Below are positions 13,206 through 25,504 of a stretch of 64,000 bases of DNA, one piece after another (positions within the stretch are counted from its first letter, which is position 1; the number at the start of each line of letters is the position of its first letter). The notes below the pieces were generated by a model. That model worked only from the letters and a program-made list of their open reading frames with translations, was not told where the DNA came from and did not search any database. A program made the translations under genes and the position numbers. Source of the DNA: Branchiostoma floridae (Eukaryota > Chordata > Leptocardii > Amphioxiformes > Branchiostomatidae); contig NC_049985.1 in the NCBI RefSeq assembly GCF_000003815.2, forward strand, positions 22,615,862 through 22,679,861, written 5' to 3'.

Positions 13206-15334
13206 CCTACCCAGCGCCGTGACAGGCGGTGTTTCCAAAAGATAGCTAGCGGTTGCGCCAAAACAAATAGACTCTGTATACTCAAGAATATCTCGACAAG
13301 GACGTATCCAAACATTTTGCGGTTTTCATCTTTCTATTCCTTGCTATGTGACCTTTATAACCATACCAAGTTTGCCAGGCCGGAACTTGAACTCTGAGCT
13401 ACAATCGCAGTCTTAAGTCCCTACCCGGTGCCTAGACAGGCGGTGTTTCCAAAAGATAGCTAGCGGTAACGCCCAAACAAATAGACTCCGTATACTCAAG
13501 AATATCTCGACAAGGACGTATCCAAACATTTTGCGGTTTTCATCTTTCTACTCCTTGCTATGCGACCTTTTTAACTATACCAAGTTTGCCAGGCCGGAAC
13601 TTGAACTCTAAGCTACAATCGCAGTCTTAACGTCCCTACCCGGTGCCGTGTACAGGCGGTGTTTCCAAAAGATAGCTAGCGGTTGCGCCCAAACAAATAG
13701 ACTCCGTATACGCAAGAATATCTCGACAAGGACGTATCCAAACATTTTGCGGTTTTCATCTTTCTATTCCTTGCTATGCGACCTTTTTAACTATACCAAG
13801 TTTGCCTGGCCGGAACTTGAACTCTAAGCTACAATCGCAGTCTTAAGTCCCTAAAAGGTGCCGTCATAGGCTGTGTTTCGAAAAGATAGCTAGCGGTTAC
13901 GCCCAAATAGACTCCGTATACTCAAGAATATCTCGACAAGGACGAATCAAAACATTTTGCGGTTTTCATCTTTCTATTCCGCGCTATGTGACCATTTTAA
14001 CCATTCCAAGTTTGTCAGGCCGTAACTTGAACTCTAAGCTACAATCGCAGTCTTAAGTCCCTACCCGGTTCCGTGACAGGCGGTGTTTCCAGAAGATAGC
14101 TAGCGGTTGCGACCAAACAAATAGACTCCGTATACTCAAGAACATCTCGACAAGGACGTATCCAAACATTTTGCGGTTTTCGATCATCTTTCTATTCCTT
14201 GCTATGTGACCTTTTTAACCATACCAAGTTTGCCAGGCCGGAACTTGAACTCTAAGCTACAATCGCAGTCTTAAGTCCCTACCTGGTGCCGTGACATGCT
14301 GTATTTCCAAAAGATAGCTAGCGGTTGCGCCCAAATAGACTCCGTATACTCAAGAATATTTCGACAAGGACGTATCCAAAAATTTTGCGGTTTTCATCTT
14401 TCTATTCCTTGTTATGCGACCTTTTTAACTATACCAAGTTTGCCAGGCCGGAACTTGAACTCTAAGCTACAATCGCAGTCTTATGTCCCTAAAAGGTGCC
14501 GTGACAGGCTGTGTTTCCAAACGATAGCTAGCGGTTACGCCCAAATAGTCTCCGTTTACTCAAGAATATCTCGACAAGGACGAATCCAAAAATTTTGCGG
14601 TTTTCATCTTTCTATTCCTTGCTATGCGACCTTTTTAACCATACCAAGTTTGCCAGGTCGGAACTTGAACTCTAAGCTACAATCGCAGTCTTAAGTCCCT
14701 ACCTGGTGCCGTGACAAGCGGTGTTTCCAAAAGATAGCTAGCGGTTGAGCCCAAACAAATAGACTTCGTATACTCAAGAATATCTCGACAAGGACGTATT
14801 CAAACATTTTGCGGTTTTCATCTTTCTACTCCTTGCTATGCGACCTTCTTAACCATACCAAGTTTGTCAGGCCGGAACTTGAACTCTAAGCTAAACTCGC
14901 AGTCTTAAGTCCCTACCCGATGCCGTGACAAGCGGTGTTTCCAAAAGATAGCTAGAGTTGCGCGCAAAAAAACTCCGTATACTCAAGAATATCTCGACAA
15001 GGACGTATCCAAAACTTTTGCGGTTTTCATATTTCTATTCCTTGTTATTCGACCTATTTAACCATACCAAGTTTGTCAGGCCGGAACTTGAACTCTAAGC
15101 TACAATCGCAGTCTTTACGTCCCTACCCGGTGCCGTGACAGGCGGTGTTTCCAAAAGATAGCTAGCGGTTACGCCCAAATAGACTCCGTATACTCAAGAA
15201 AATCTCAACAAGGACGTATCCAAACATTTTGCGGCTTTATCTTTCTATAATTTGCTATGCGACCATTTTAACCATACCAAGTTTACAAGTCCGGAACTTG
15301 AACTCTAAGCTACAATCGCAGTCTTAACGTCCCT
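13206..15334 (+). repeat. Satellite array, block 2
   Basis: About ten further monomers of the same ~211-bp family lie between the two transposon copies. The junction monomer flanking copy 2 on its left matches that flanking copy 1. This shows that the transposon and neighbouring monomers were amplified together. Confidence 0.95.
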
Positions 15335-16311
15335 CACGATGGTAAAATTTGGCCCCAAAATTTCCAGACTTCTATTGGGTGATTTAGAACACGAATCATG
15401 TTCCATCTGACGTAATCGAACAGAACGCTGACGTGATCGAACAGAATGGACGTTCTATTAGAGGTCACCCGCGGTCATCCGCAGGTTGTTACAGTAAACA
15501 CGCAGAAAACACCCTCGTTTTCCTGGGTGCCGTGCGTCAGAAGTAAAACTAACTTTTTCGCAAATATAAAACGTTATTTGGCAAGCTTAGTTTTGCTGCC
15601 GCCAAGTTTGGAACATGTGACATGTAACAAAGCTGCTGGCGTCATTATTGGTGACCTTGAATATCACAACACATGTTTACGGCGGTATCAATTACCTCAT
15701 ATCCCTATCAGTGCGACTCGACATAGGACCAAACATGGTATTTAAATAGCTTACAAAACGCGTGCAAAACAACTCTTTCAGGACTTATATTGTCGACAAC
15801 TAATATCTCCATGTTTGTGTCTTAGGGATTTTTGGAATATGGAGGCAATTTTGAATTACGAGTCTTTGAGTGTGAAAAACATGATTTTTCGACCTTATAT
15901 TGTCTGTAAAAATAGTTCTAAGCACAAGTTGAAAAATCCCTAAGACAGAAAGTTTGATCTTACAATCATTACTCATATGATATAAAAGATTTGGATTTTC
16001 ATTCACATTTAGGACCGATCTAAATATGGTATTTGCTTTTTTGTGCAACAAACACCCTTTCTAAATCAACCAACTAGGCATATTTCAGAAAACATTGAAA
16101 CGAAACTGTGCAGCACACGTACACGGCAAGATTTGACGTGTACACATTGCCAATTTTCATTTAATCTGCGAGAGGTTGCTTTTCTAACTATCACGATCTT
16201 GTAGAAGATGTTTCTGTCACCGTCAGCCCTCCGCGGGGACCGCACGGGAGCTCCGGTAACCCGATACTCTGCGTTCGAATGGAAACTTTTGGGCCAAATT
16301 TGACCATCGTG
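15335..16311. mobile_element. Non-autonomous TIR transposon in satellite, copy 2
   Basis: This 977-bp copy lies 3,119 bp downstream of copy 1 and is almost identical to it. The clear difference is a 13-bp deletion (CGACGAGACACGT of copy 1 is missing near 16,167). It has the same termini, the same CCT direct repeats and the same flanking monomer variant. It arose by duplication of a satellite segment, not by a second insertion. Confidence 0.85.
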
Positions 16312-18226
16312 CCTACCCAGCGCCGTGACAGGCGGTGTTTCCAAAAGATAGCTAGCGGTTGCGCCAAAACAAATAGACTCTGTATACTCAAGAATATCTC
16401 GACAAGGACGTATCCAAACATTTTGCGGTTTTCATCTTTCTATTCCTTGCTATGTGACCTTTATAACCATACCAAGTTTGCCAGGCCGGAACTTGAACTC
16501 TGAGCTACAATCGCAGTCTTAAGTCCCTACCCGGTGCCTAGACAGGCGGTGTTTCCAAAAGATAGCTAGCGGTAACGCCCAAACAAATAGACTCCGTATA
16601 CTCAAGAATATCTCGACAAGGACGTATCCAAACATTTTGCGGTTTTCATCTTTCTACTCCTTGCTATGCGACCTTTTTAACTATACCAAGTTTGCCAGGC
16701 CGGAACTTGAACTCTAAGCTACAATCGCAGACTAAAGTCCCTAAAAGGTGCCGTGACAGGCTGTGTTTCCAAACGATAGCTAGCGGTTACGCCCAAATAG
16801 TCTCCGTATACTCAAGAATATCTCGACAAGGACGAATCCAAACATTTTGCGGTTTTCATCTTTCTATTCCTTGCTATGTGACCTTTTTAACCATTCCAAG
16901 TTTGTCAGGCCGGAACTTGAACTCTAAGCTACAATCGCAGTCTTAAGTCCCTACCCGGTTCCGTGACAGGCGGTGTTTCCAAAAGATAGCTAGCGTTTGC
17001 GACCAGACGAATAGACTCCGTATACTCAAGAACATCTCGACAAGGACGTATCCAAACATTTTGCGGTTTTCGATCATCTTTCTATTCCTTGCTATGTGAC
17101 CTTTTTAACCATACCAAGTTTGCCAGGCCGGAACTTGAACTCTAAGCTACAATCGCAGTCTTAAGTCCCTACCTGGTGCCGTGACATGCGGTATTTCCAA
17201 AAGATAGCTAGCGGTAACGCCCAAACAAATAGACTCCGTATACTCAAGAATATTTCGACAAGGACGTATCCAAAAATTTTGCGATTTTCATCTTTCTATT
17301 CCTTGTTATGCGACCTTTCTAACCATACCAAGTTTGCCAGGCCGGAACTTGAACTCTAAGCTACAATCGAAGTCTTAAGTCCCTACCCGGTTCCGTGACA
17401 GGCGGTGTTTCCAAAAGATAGCTAGCGGTAACGCCCAAACAAATAGACTCCGTATACTCAAGAACATCTCGACAAGGACGTATCCAAACATTTTGCGGTT
17501 TTCATCTTTCTATTCCTTGCTATGCGACCTTTTTAACTATACCAAGTTTGCCAGGCCGGAACTTGAACTCTAAGCTACAATCGCAGTCTTAAGTTCCTAA
17601 AAGGTGCCGTGATAGGCTGTGTTTCGAAAAGATAGCTAGCGGTTACGCCCAAATAGACTCCGTATACTCAAGAATATCTCGACAAGGACGAATCCAAACA
17701 TTTTGCGGTTTTCATCTTTCTATTCCTTGCTATGTGACCTTTTTAACCATACCAAGTTTGCCAGGCCGGAACTTGAACTCTAAGCTACAATCGCAGTCTT
17801 AAGTCCCTACCTGGTGCCGTGACAGGCGGTGTTTCCAAAAGATAGCTAGCGTTTGCGACCAGACAAATAGACTCCGTATACTAAAGAACAACTCGACAAG
17901 GACGTACTCAAACATTGTGCGGTTTTCATCTTTCTATTCCTTGCTATGCGACCATTTAAACCATACAAAGTTTGCCAGGCCGGAACTTGAACTTCAAGCT
18001 ACAATCGCAGTCTTAACGTCCCTACCCGGTGCGGTGACAGGCGGTGTTTCCAAAAGATAGCTATCGGTTGCCTCCAAATAGACCCCGTATACTCAGGATA
18101 TCTCGACAAGGACGACTCCAAAATTTCTGCGGTTTTTATCTTTCTATTCCTTGCTATGCGACCTTTCTAACCATACCAACTTTGCCAGGCCGGAACTTGA
18201 ACTCTAAGCTACAATCGCAGTCTTAA
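16312..18226 (+). repeat. Satellite array, block 3
   Basis: About nine monomers of the ~211-bp family. The array ends abruptly at CGCAGTCTTA, where unrelated sequence begins. The last monomer is the same variant as at 9,686 and 10,963. Confidence 0.95.
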
Positions 18227-18600
18227 AATGCATACACAGTTGCCTGCAGACAACGACAAGACATTCCAGTTAATCCATTCTCCACCAGTGTCCACAGATA
18301 TCCTTGTTTTCAAATATCTCCTGCCCAAAAACAAACTTCCTTGACTTTGTGCTTAGAAATCTTGCTGCCACCTCACCTTAGGGCATAACCCTTTACCTCA
18401 ACATTGGATCAAGTGACTGACAGCAAATGGATGCCCTTCTTGAGTTATGAAAATGTCCATTTTACCAACAAATTCCTACCCATTTTGAACTACATGATAC
18501 GGTCCGCTTGTCTGAAAGGGCCAAGGAGTCTGACCCTTTGACCTTAGCAACGCGTCAACAGCGCTGCACAGCTTTCACAGGTGGAATCAACCAAACCAGG
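18227..18600. other. No gene seen
   Basis: Sequence following the satellite. No exon, RNA gene or repeat was recognised. Confidence 0.45.
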
Positions 18601-19210
18601 CTGGCGGGTTGTAATGCCTCAAAAGTTTTTGACAAAAATGCCCCAGCTATCTCTAAACTAGCTGCTAGGAGGCCCAAACTTATGTCACTAACTCCTTAGC
18701 ACAAAAGCTCTCTAACATCCAAAATTCGTGAACACAGCATGTTTAAAAGATGAGAAAACACACCCGGAAGTTGCGTTGCAGTACCAAGGGAAGCCGCTAG
18801 GGGCCCATTATCGAACTCACCCTTTGTTTTCCAGACCCCTTCCCACCCACCAAATATCATCAGCGTCCGTCGAAGTTCTCGAGTTATGCTGTCCGCAGAC
18901 AAAAGTTTGCAAGTAAACCGGCGCCTGCACTTCCATGTATCCAACAAAGCCGCTAGGGGGCCCAAACTAGCAGAAATCACTCTCTGCTTTAAGGGCTCCC
19001 TACCGCTCAAAAATCACGATCGCAGCATGTCCAGAAAGCGAGATATCAAACATGGAGGTCCCGCTGCAGTACCTTACCAAGCCGCTAGGGGGCCCATTAT
19101 CCAACTCCCCCTTCGTTTTCCAGACCCCTACCCACTTACTAAATATCAGCTGCATCCGTCGCACTCTTCTCGAGTTATGCTGTTTACAAACAGGGGGAAT
19201 ACACACAACC
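18601..19210. repeat. Diverged tandem repeat, ~287-bp unit with CCGCTAGGGGGC
   Basis: Two copies of one unit (18,775-18,900 and 19,063-19,196) share GTTTTCCAGACCCC, CACTNACNAAATATCA and CGAGTTATGCTGT. Between and before them are extra copies of the (A)AGCCGCTAGGGGGCCC segment (about 18,660, 18,794, 18,950 and 19,082). A relative of the 5' part occurs at 2,500-2,580. No coding function is apparent. Confidence 0.65.
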
Positions 19211-20586
19211 GGACTAAAAATATTACCTTAGCCATTCTGGCAAAGGTAAATATCTTGGCGTCATGGGATTTGTAGACCTAGAGATTGAGGACGGATGACG
19301 CGTGACGCCCTACAACTCCCTCGTCTGACCGGAGCACAGGTGACCGACGCCGGAAGGTCAGTTACAAAAGCCCCCATTTAATTAGACGGCGATCGCAGAG
19401 ATCATCACTGGAATATGATTAACGACGCAAAAATATGACCTAAAGAACAATAAAAACACAAAACCCATGAAAATGGAGAAAGGTGACAGACGGTCACTGT
19501 AACGTGGGATAGGCATCAACACATGTTGTGTACCAGACTCTCTGTCCAGTGACTTTAATACAGCCTTGTGAAACTACATGTATGCACGGATACAACATGT
19601 TAGGTTCGCAATCAAGTTCAAAGAACACCCGATCTAGATATGAGTGCATTTATTCTTCTCTCCGCACACGCTACTTTCAACATACACAACTTGACAATAG
19701 TTCTTTCTCTTTACAGAGCAGGGCTTAGACCAACGACCCTCCCTTCACCTCTGATGAACACTGACGTCATCAATGGTTGACGTCCCATATGGCTGACGTT
19801 ACTAAACCGCAGGAGCAAACGTCATCATTTCAACCATTTAGAAACAACAATGTTCTTTCACGTTTTGATGAGTTTATGTCTTGGTTGCATCTAGATGAAC
19901 TTGCTTGCTACGACGCATTAAATAACGCCTCAACAGCATTAAATAACGCCTCAATGACAATTGTTTTCTTTTTCATTTTACTGCATTTTACTGAAAAATT
20001 AAGATATAGTTTTGGCGAGTCTTTGTGTGTGTGTTTATGTGTGTTTTGGATACTTGTGGACAAAATAACCCCTTGATGTTAAAATTTGTAACTTTCATTC
20101 AACAAGGTAGCAATTTATGCTCACGGCTCACCGATTTTGTCCGGTCCCTCTGGTGGTCGTCTTTAGCAGGTTTGACTGCATGCCCAAAGGCAGTTCAAAG
20201 CAAACCGTAGCCGACACTAAACCATAGCGTGTAGATATAGAAAATCACGACAAACTCAAACATTAGTAGCTCTCAAGAACTTCACTTTTAGTGTTTCGCC
20301 CTTTTTGGGATGTAACGTTACAGTTCAGTAGTCCGTAGAAAAATTGCAAATACTTTGACGGTATCACAGCGACCTCTAACAGATATTGTTAGAATTGCAG
20401 TGCACATTCCTCATCTACACAGCTGAAGGCCCTACAGACAAACCTAACTTTTTCCACTCGTTTTTTTCGCCATTGACGAACGAATTATGACGCTAAATAG
20501 CTCAATAAGGATTGCACATGTGCCATGGACGTCTAGACGTGTGTCGGGTCAAAACTGAAGCGTGACAGCAAGGACAAATGTAGAAA
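19211..20586. other. No gene; small duplication
   Basis: AT-rich sequence. A 21-bp unit starting GCATTAAATAACGCCTCAA is repeated twice in tandem at about 19,915-19,956. At 20,360-20,405 a segment ending AATTGCAGTGCACA resembles 23,300-23,345. No upstream endonuclease domain for the following reverse transcriptase could be found here in any frame. Confidence 0.45.
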
Positions 20587-22572
20587 ATGTTACCTGAGCC
20601 GGCGACTCGCGTGGGAGGGCGAGCTCAAGGAAGGACAAACAACAAACCGTGGGTAGACCATACTACTTCTCGCCTAATCCGTCGTAGGGACAGACTATAC
20701 AAACGATGGAAAAAGACTGGTAACACTAAGGTACGGGAACAAATGAAAGCTCTCAAACATACAATCCAGCGTCGGCTACGCCGAGCCTACTGGTCATACA
20801 CTGAAAGTTTGTTTACTAACCAAGATGACCCTCATGCAGTCCCTGGGGCTAACATGAAGAGGTTTTGGACTTATATCAAGTCGCAGCGGACCGAGGCTGC
20901 AAGTGTTGCCCCCTTGAAAGTAGAGGGCAAACTTGTTACAGAAGCCAAGGACCGTGCAGAAGCACTTAACAAACAGTTTCAAAGTGCCTTCAGCCAAAAG
21001 GTCACTTTCACTGTATCAGAATTTCAGAATAGAACCAACCTCTTTCAGCAATCAAATGCACCAACATGTAGCTCGATAAACATCTCTGAGCCCGGAGTGC
21101 GAAAACTGATGCAAAACCTGGACCCCAAAAAGGCTCCTGGTCCCGATGGCATCAGCCCTAGGTTGCTGAAAGAATTGGCGGTCGAGCTAGCACCAGCACT
21201 CACTCTGCTTTTTCAGTCTTCATTCGAGTCGGGTGTCGTACCACGAGATTGGAGAACAGCAAATGTTACCCCAGTCTATAAGAAGGGGGAACGTTACCGT
21301 CCTGAGAATTACAGGCCAATTTCCCTTACCAGTATTCCATGTAAGATAATGGAGCATATTGTTACTAGTACGATTATGTCTTATGTAGAAGAAAATGAAA
21401 TCATATGTAAAGAGCAGCATGGGTTCAGACGCCGCCATTCCTGTGAAAGCCAGTTACTCGGACTTGTGGATGACTTGTCTGTTGACCTTGAACAGGGGAG
21501 ACAAACAGATGCCCTAATAATGGATTTTAGCAAGGCATTTGACAAAGTTTGCCACTCCCTCCTCATCCATAAGTTAAACTACTACGGCATCACAGGGTCG
21601 CTGCAGACCTGGATCCAGAGCTTCCTCACTGATCGCCGGCAAGCGGTAGTAGTGGAAGGCTCAATTTCAAGTTTTGTACCAGTAGATTCAGGAGTGCCGC
21701 AGGGATCTGTTCTAGGTCCCACCCTGTTTCTGTTATATATAAACGACCTCCCTACCAGTTTGTCGTCTATTGCTCGTCTGTTTGCAGACGACACCTTGGC
21801 ACACAAAACTATCAGCTCGACTAGGGATCAGGAAGTACTTCAAGAAGACTTGGATCGTCTTGCTGAGTGGGAGCAAACCTGGATGATGAGTTTCCATCCA
21901 GACAAGTGCCAAGCACTCCATATCACAAGGAAGAGGGTCCCCCAAACAATGAACTACAAACTTCATGGTCACACTCTTGTCTCAACCAAGGAAGCCAAGT
22001 ATCTAGGAGTGACAATTACCTACAATCTCACTTGGTGTACGCACATCGCAAACATCACCAACAAGGCCAGCAGAACCCTAGGGTTTCTGAGAAGAAACAT
22101 AAAGGTAGGATCCAAAAAGATAAAAAACCTTGCTTATGTTACATTAGTCCGACCATTACTAGAATTTGCTAGTCCCGTTTGGGACCCCTATACAGCAAAG
22201 GATATAGCGAAGCTCGAAGCGGTCCAGCGTAGGGCTGCCCGGTGGGTGTCAAACAGGTATCGACGGTCCTCCAGTGTCAGCGAAATGCTCCACGACCTTG
22301 AGTGGCCAACACTCCAGGAGAGACGACGGAGAGCCAGATTGGTCACTTTTTATAAATACCACTCAGGGGAACTGGCTATTAACTGCAAAACGAGTCCCGC
22401 TCCACAAGCTAGAAGTTCGAGATCGACCCATCCCGCAGCATACAAGGTACCGACTAGTAGAACCCAATACAGGCAAAATGCCTTCTTCCCACGTACAATT
22501 AGAGACTGGAACGGCCTCCCAGCGGAGGCGGCGCTATCCCCATCCTTATCTATGTTTAAATCCAAAATATAA
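20587..22572 (+). CDS. Non-LTR retrotransposon reverse transcriptase (5'-truncated ORF2, intact frame)
   Basis: A 661-codon uninterrupted frame. It starts in the linker before the reverse transcriptase domain, so the usual N-terminal apurinic endonuclease is missing. Visible motifs in order are KAPGPDG near residue 183, YRPISLTS near 243, EQHGFRRRHS near 277, DFSKAFD near 313 (first catalytic Asp), SGVPQGSVLGP near 368 and LFADD near 398 (catalytic Asp pair). They are followed by the thumb and a C-terminal region ending in NAFFPRTIRDWNGLP. Motif spelling fits the CR1/jockey/L2 group. The product would copy element RNA at a nicked target. The chosen ATG is simply the first in frame. An element without its endonuclease is presumably unable to move on its own. 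The open frame suggests a young insertion. Confidence 0.9.
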   Translation: MLPEPATRVGGRAQGRTNNKPWVDHTTSRLIRRRDRLYKRWKKTGNTKVREQMKALKHTIQRRLRRAYWSYTESLFTNQDDPHAVPGANMKRFWTYIKSQRTEAASVAPLKVEGKLVTEAKDRAEALNKQFQSAFSQKVTFTVSEFQNRTNLFQQSNAPTCSSINISEPGVRKLMQNLDPKKAPGPDGISPRLLKELAVELAPALTLLFQSSFESGVVPRDWRTANVTPVYKKGERYRPENYRPISLTSIPCKIMEHIVTSTIMSYVEENEIICKEQHGFRRRHSCESQLLGLVDDLSVDLEQGRQTDALIMDFSKAFDKVCHSLLIHKLNYYGITGSLQTWIQSFLTDRRQAVVVEGSISSFVPVDSGVPQGSVLGPTLFLLYINDLPTSLSSIARLFADDTLAHKTISSTRDQEVLQEDLDRLAEWEQTWMMSFHPDKCQALHITRKRVPQTMNYKLHGHTLVSTKEAKYLGVTITYNLTWCTHIANITNKASRTLGFLRRNIKVGSKKIKNLAYVTLVRPLLEFASPVWDPYTAKDIAKLEAVQRRAARWVSNRYRRSSSVSEMLHDLEWPTLQERRRRARLVTFYKYHSGELAINCKTSPAPQARSSRSTHPAAYKVPTSRTQYRQNAFFPRTIRDWNGLPAEAALSPSLSMFKSKI

Positions 22573-22678
22573 TCCCCCCCTCAGTCTGCGCAGTGAACCT
22601 CTCCATGTTGCCACGGCTGCAGAATCCTCAAAAAGATGAGGTTGGCAGCCTAACCGAAAGAAGAAAGAAGAAGGGACG
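22573..22678 (+). mobile_element. 3' UTR and tail of the non-LTR element
   Basis: After the stop codon comes a short 3' region with a small hairpin (CCTC...GAGG near 22,627-22,642). It ends in a GAAAGAAGAAAGAAGAAG simple tail. Hairpin plus short microsatellite tail is typical of CR1/L2-type elements. No target duplication was recognised. Confidence 0.65.
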
Positions 22679-23296
22679 TCACTGATCGTCGCCTCTTTGC
22701 TGGGGGCACCCTTCCACATAAGTCTAAATCTCTCCAGTCCACAGTACTCCTGTCGTTATATCAATGATGATTTACAGGTTAGTGTTCTTTCTATTATGAC
22801 TTCTCACTCCAATTCAGGCCTCATCTGGCGAACACATGGCCCAGGTAGAAGACGCCATTTTTCATGTTTAAAAGTGCAAGCGTCTTTCCTTTGTTTTCCT
22901 TCGTTCATTTGTTCAAGTCTCTTGTATTATAACTAAGACACTGAAAGAAGGACGGAACTTAAAGTTGTCTTATTACTATGAGGTTGCTTAATACAATAAA
23001 AGAAGAAGATTGAAATATTGAGTTTTCCCCTTCCCTTGGCAGTTCAAATTAGAGCAGTTTATTCCCCGACACCTGCAAAGGGTTTTTAATTACTACTTAC
23101 CATAGTGCCACAAAAATGGTATCCGATCTGGGATGGGATATGCTTGAAATAGAAGAACAGATAATAGACTCACCATTCTACTGAAATCTATCTAGACAGG
23201 GCCTTATACCCCAAGTCCCTGTCGGTCGACGCGCCCACTTTGTCTTTATACAGTAATATCTTGATCGGTATTGTTATATGTATAGTGAAGCTGTAG
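22679..23296. other. No gene; possible old retroelement end
   Basis: Near 22,995 the motif AATAAAAGAAGAAGA resembles a polyadenylation signal followed by a simple tail and may be the 3' end of an older insertion. Nothing else was recognised. Confidence 0.35.
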
Positions 23297-23405
23297 GCGG
23301 TCTCACAGCAACTCCTATCTAGTCTTGTACGAATTGCAGCGCATTGGTAAAGCGCCCTATTGAAATGTTCGTCTGCTAAGTGAAGAAGTCAGGTTCGAAT
23401 ACAGT
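23297..23405 (+). repeat. tRNA-like SINE head (candidate)
   Basis: GCATTGGTAAAG (23,341-23,352) resembles a pol III A box and GGTTCGAATAC (23,392-23,402) a B box, about 40 bp apart. The segment before the A box is related to 20,360-20,405, indicating a dispersed family. It does not fold as an obvious intact tRNA, so a tRNA-derived SINE or tRNA relic is more likely. Confidence 0.35.
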
Positions 23406-23971
23406 AAATTTGTCCTTTCGCTCTATCAAGTAATTATATTTTACTACATGTTTCTATTTGTATATATATATTCTTTACAAAGTTGAAGACTAAGGATTTA
23501 TGTATGAATTACTGAACGCAGTTTTCCCTTTTGTGACGTCACTGCGTGATGTAACGTTCTCATTGGTTGTCGGACGTTTTTTACAAGAGACATAATCCAC
23601 ATATAGGTAACTATCTTCTTAACTTGTTTAAGTTATTGAAATGATACTGCATATACAATTATTTGAGGTTCGTAGAGTTTGGCATATATGAAATGTAGTA
23701 TTGGCAACAGACGAACCTTGTCCTTATCTTTGTGTTCTCATGTCCACATGTTTTGTTGAACGGGAAACTAATATAAAGCGTTGGTCTTTAGATAGAGCAG
23801 TTACTTGAATAACGAAGCGGTGAACATTTGTATTACAATGATGATTGTCTTATATTCGGAGGATAGAAATGGGTCGGCCTGTTGTCTGTGGTAATGTATC
23901 TTGTCACTGGGTGGCGCTTCTGTACCGTGCAGAGTGTTTAGATTTATTGAAATTGCTGACAATGCGAAATA

Positions 23972-23975
<4 letters not shown>

Positions 23976-24019
<44 letters not shown>
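23976..24019. repeat. (TG)n microsatellite
   Basis: About 22 dinucleotide repeats, beginning with GTGTCTGTG and otherwise pure. Confidence 0.97.
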
Positions 24020-24020
<1 letters not shown>

Positions 24021-25504
24021 CTGTAGATGAAGTTTAGGTACGCTGCTGCATTAATCATTTTGCAGAATTACCCTTTCTGGAGAACCGTCATTTGTCACCA
24101 GCCAAGAAAAACTCCCGTACCGCTTTAAATCATATAAATTGTTACCATACCTATAAAGTTTGCTGTATTTGTACAAATTAGTAATGCAGTTATACAAAGA
24201 ACCGCACAATGTCGCTCAGACACTGCCGCCAATAAAACAGTCAGACACCATAAGTACATATTACATTTGTTTAGAGGGATACGACTTAACTTTTTCGATC
24301 AAAAATCCAACAAGACCCCTATATACAAACCAAATGGTACAACCCAAGATATTTCTGTGATATAAAATGTTGGGGAGGGGGAAGGATTGTTTGCGAAAAA
24401 TTATCAATGGAAAAGGCGATAACTTCTGAAAAATTTATTACACTCAATGTAAGATTTCTGTTTTTTTGTCTTTCTTCATGCAAAATTTACAACACAAAAA
24501 CAAGGTGCTAACCATGACAGCATCGCCCCTGTCGTGCGTTTTCACCAAACTTGATTCTATGCCAAGTTCATTGTCGGCATTCCTACCAAATTGCCGAACA
24601 GTCATTCTGATTGATGGTGAACAATTACACCCAATATCCTATTCTGTAGACCATGGGGATCGTCGCTATTTTTAGCTTCAGGGTGTGTTGGTGATGTATT
24701 TTATCCTGGTGAGGCTACGACGGGGACGGTTTGCCTTTATTAGACTTTTCTTGTGACATACCCCTCTGGTTGGGATGTGATCAACATGGAACTCAGAGTC
24801 CTCCCCAGAGGATGGAATAACGGAGGCCCTCCACTATACTCCTAGCCCACCTCCACTAAACTACTTTTGAAATTTAGTGTGTTTCTTCCCTATTTTCTTG
24901 GTTAGTCTTTGCTAAAATTAATGAAAATTCACAGATTTTTGTGCCAAGTGGCATCACTTTTCCAGTCTGCATTGTCTGCAAAAACTTGTGAATGGGCGAT
25001 GATCAAAACAAAAGTCGTTTTGCCACTTTACAACAAAGGAATCACTATAATATATTATACTTGTAGTATTTGACACCCTTTGTCATTGCAAAATGAAACC
25101 ATTTTCATGAAAGCGCAGCGCGTTTATTCAGGTTGTTTTTGTCAGCCCCTCGACTATACTTAAAATTCTGGGGAGAACCCTGTTCAACTCCTCAGGAGAA
25201 GATAAAGATAGATGACATAGAATGATATATCCTGGAGTGAAATACAGTTGGGATGGAAGTTACGTAATATAGACTGAGAGAAAGCTTATGTAGTCAATAG
25301 ATAATGGCCAACCCGGAGTTAAATATGATGTTATCAGGTTAGGTCATTTGCTATAACCATCGAATAAAAATACTGACTGAGTGAAGCGAACGAGCCCTCT
25401 CCCACAGTATGATGAAATGGTCAAACATGCTGTTGTTTATCATGTTATTCATTTTATCTTCTGAATTCCTGAGATTAACATTTACTACTTCTGGCACTTA
25501 GTAA
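24020..25504. other. No gene seen
   Basis: AT-rich sequence without a recognisable exon, RNA gene or structured repeat. Confidence 0.45.

Noticed and set aside
12924-13397. 157-codon frame
   Set aside because: It crosses the exact end of the TIR transposon into satellite sequence, so it is a chance fusion.
3726-18226. Many 60-132 codon frames with related peptides (SVYSRISRQGRIQ-type)
   Set aside because: They are readings of the ~211-bp satellite, which is often a multiple of three long. They vary with indels, lack splice or start context and run through junctions.
3713-18226. CRISPR-like appearance of regularly spaced repeats
   Set aside because: Units are long and tandem without unique spacers, and the window is plainly eukaryotic.
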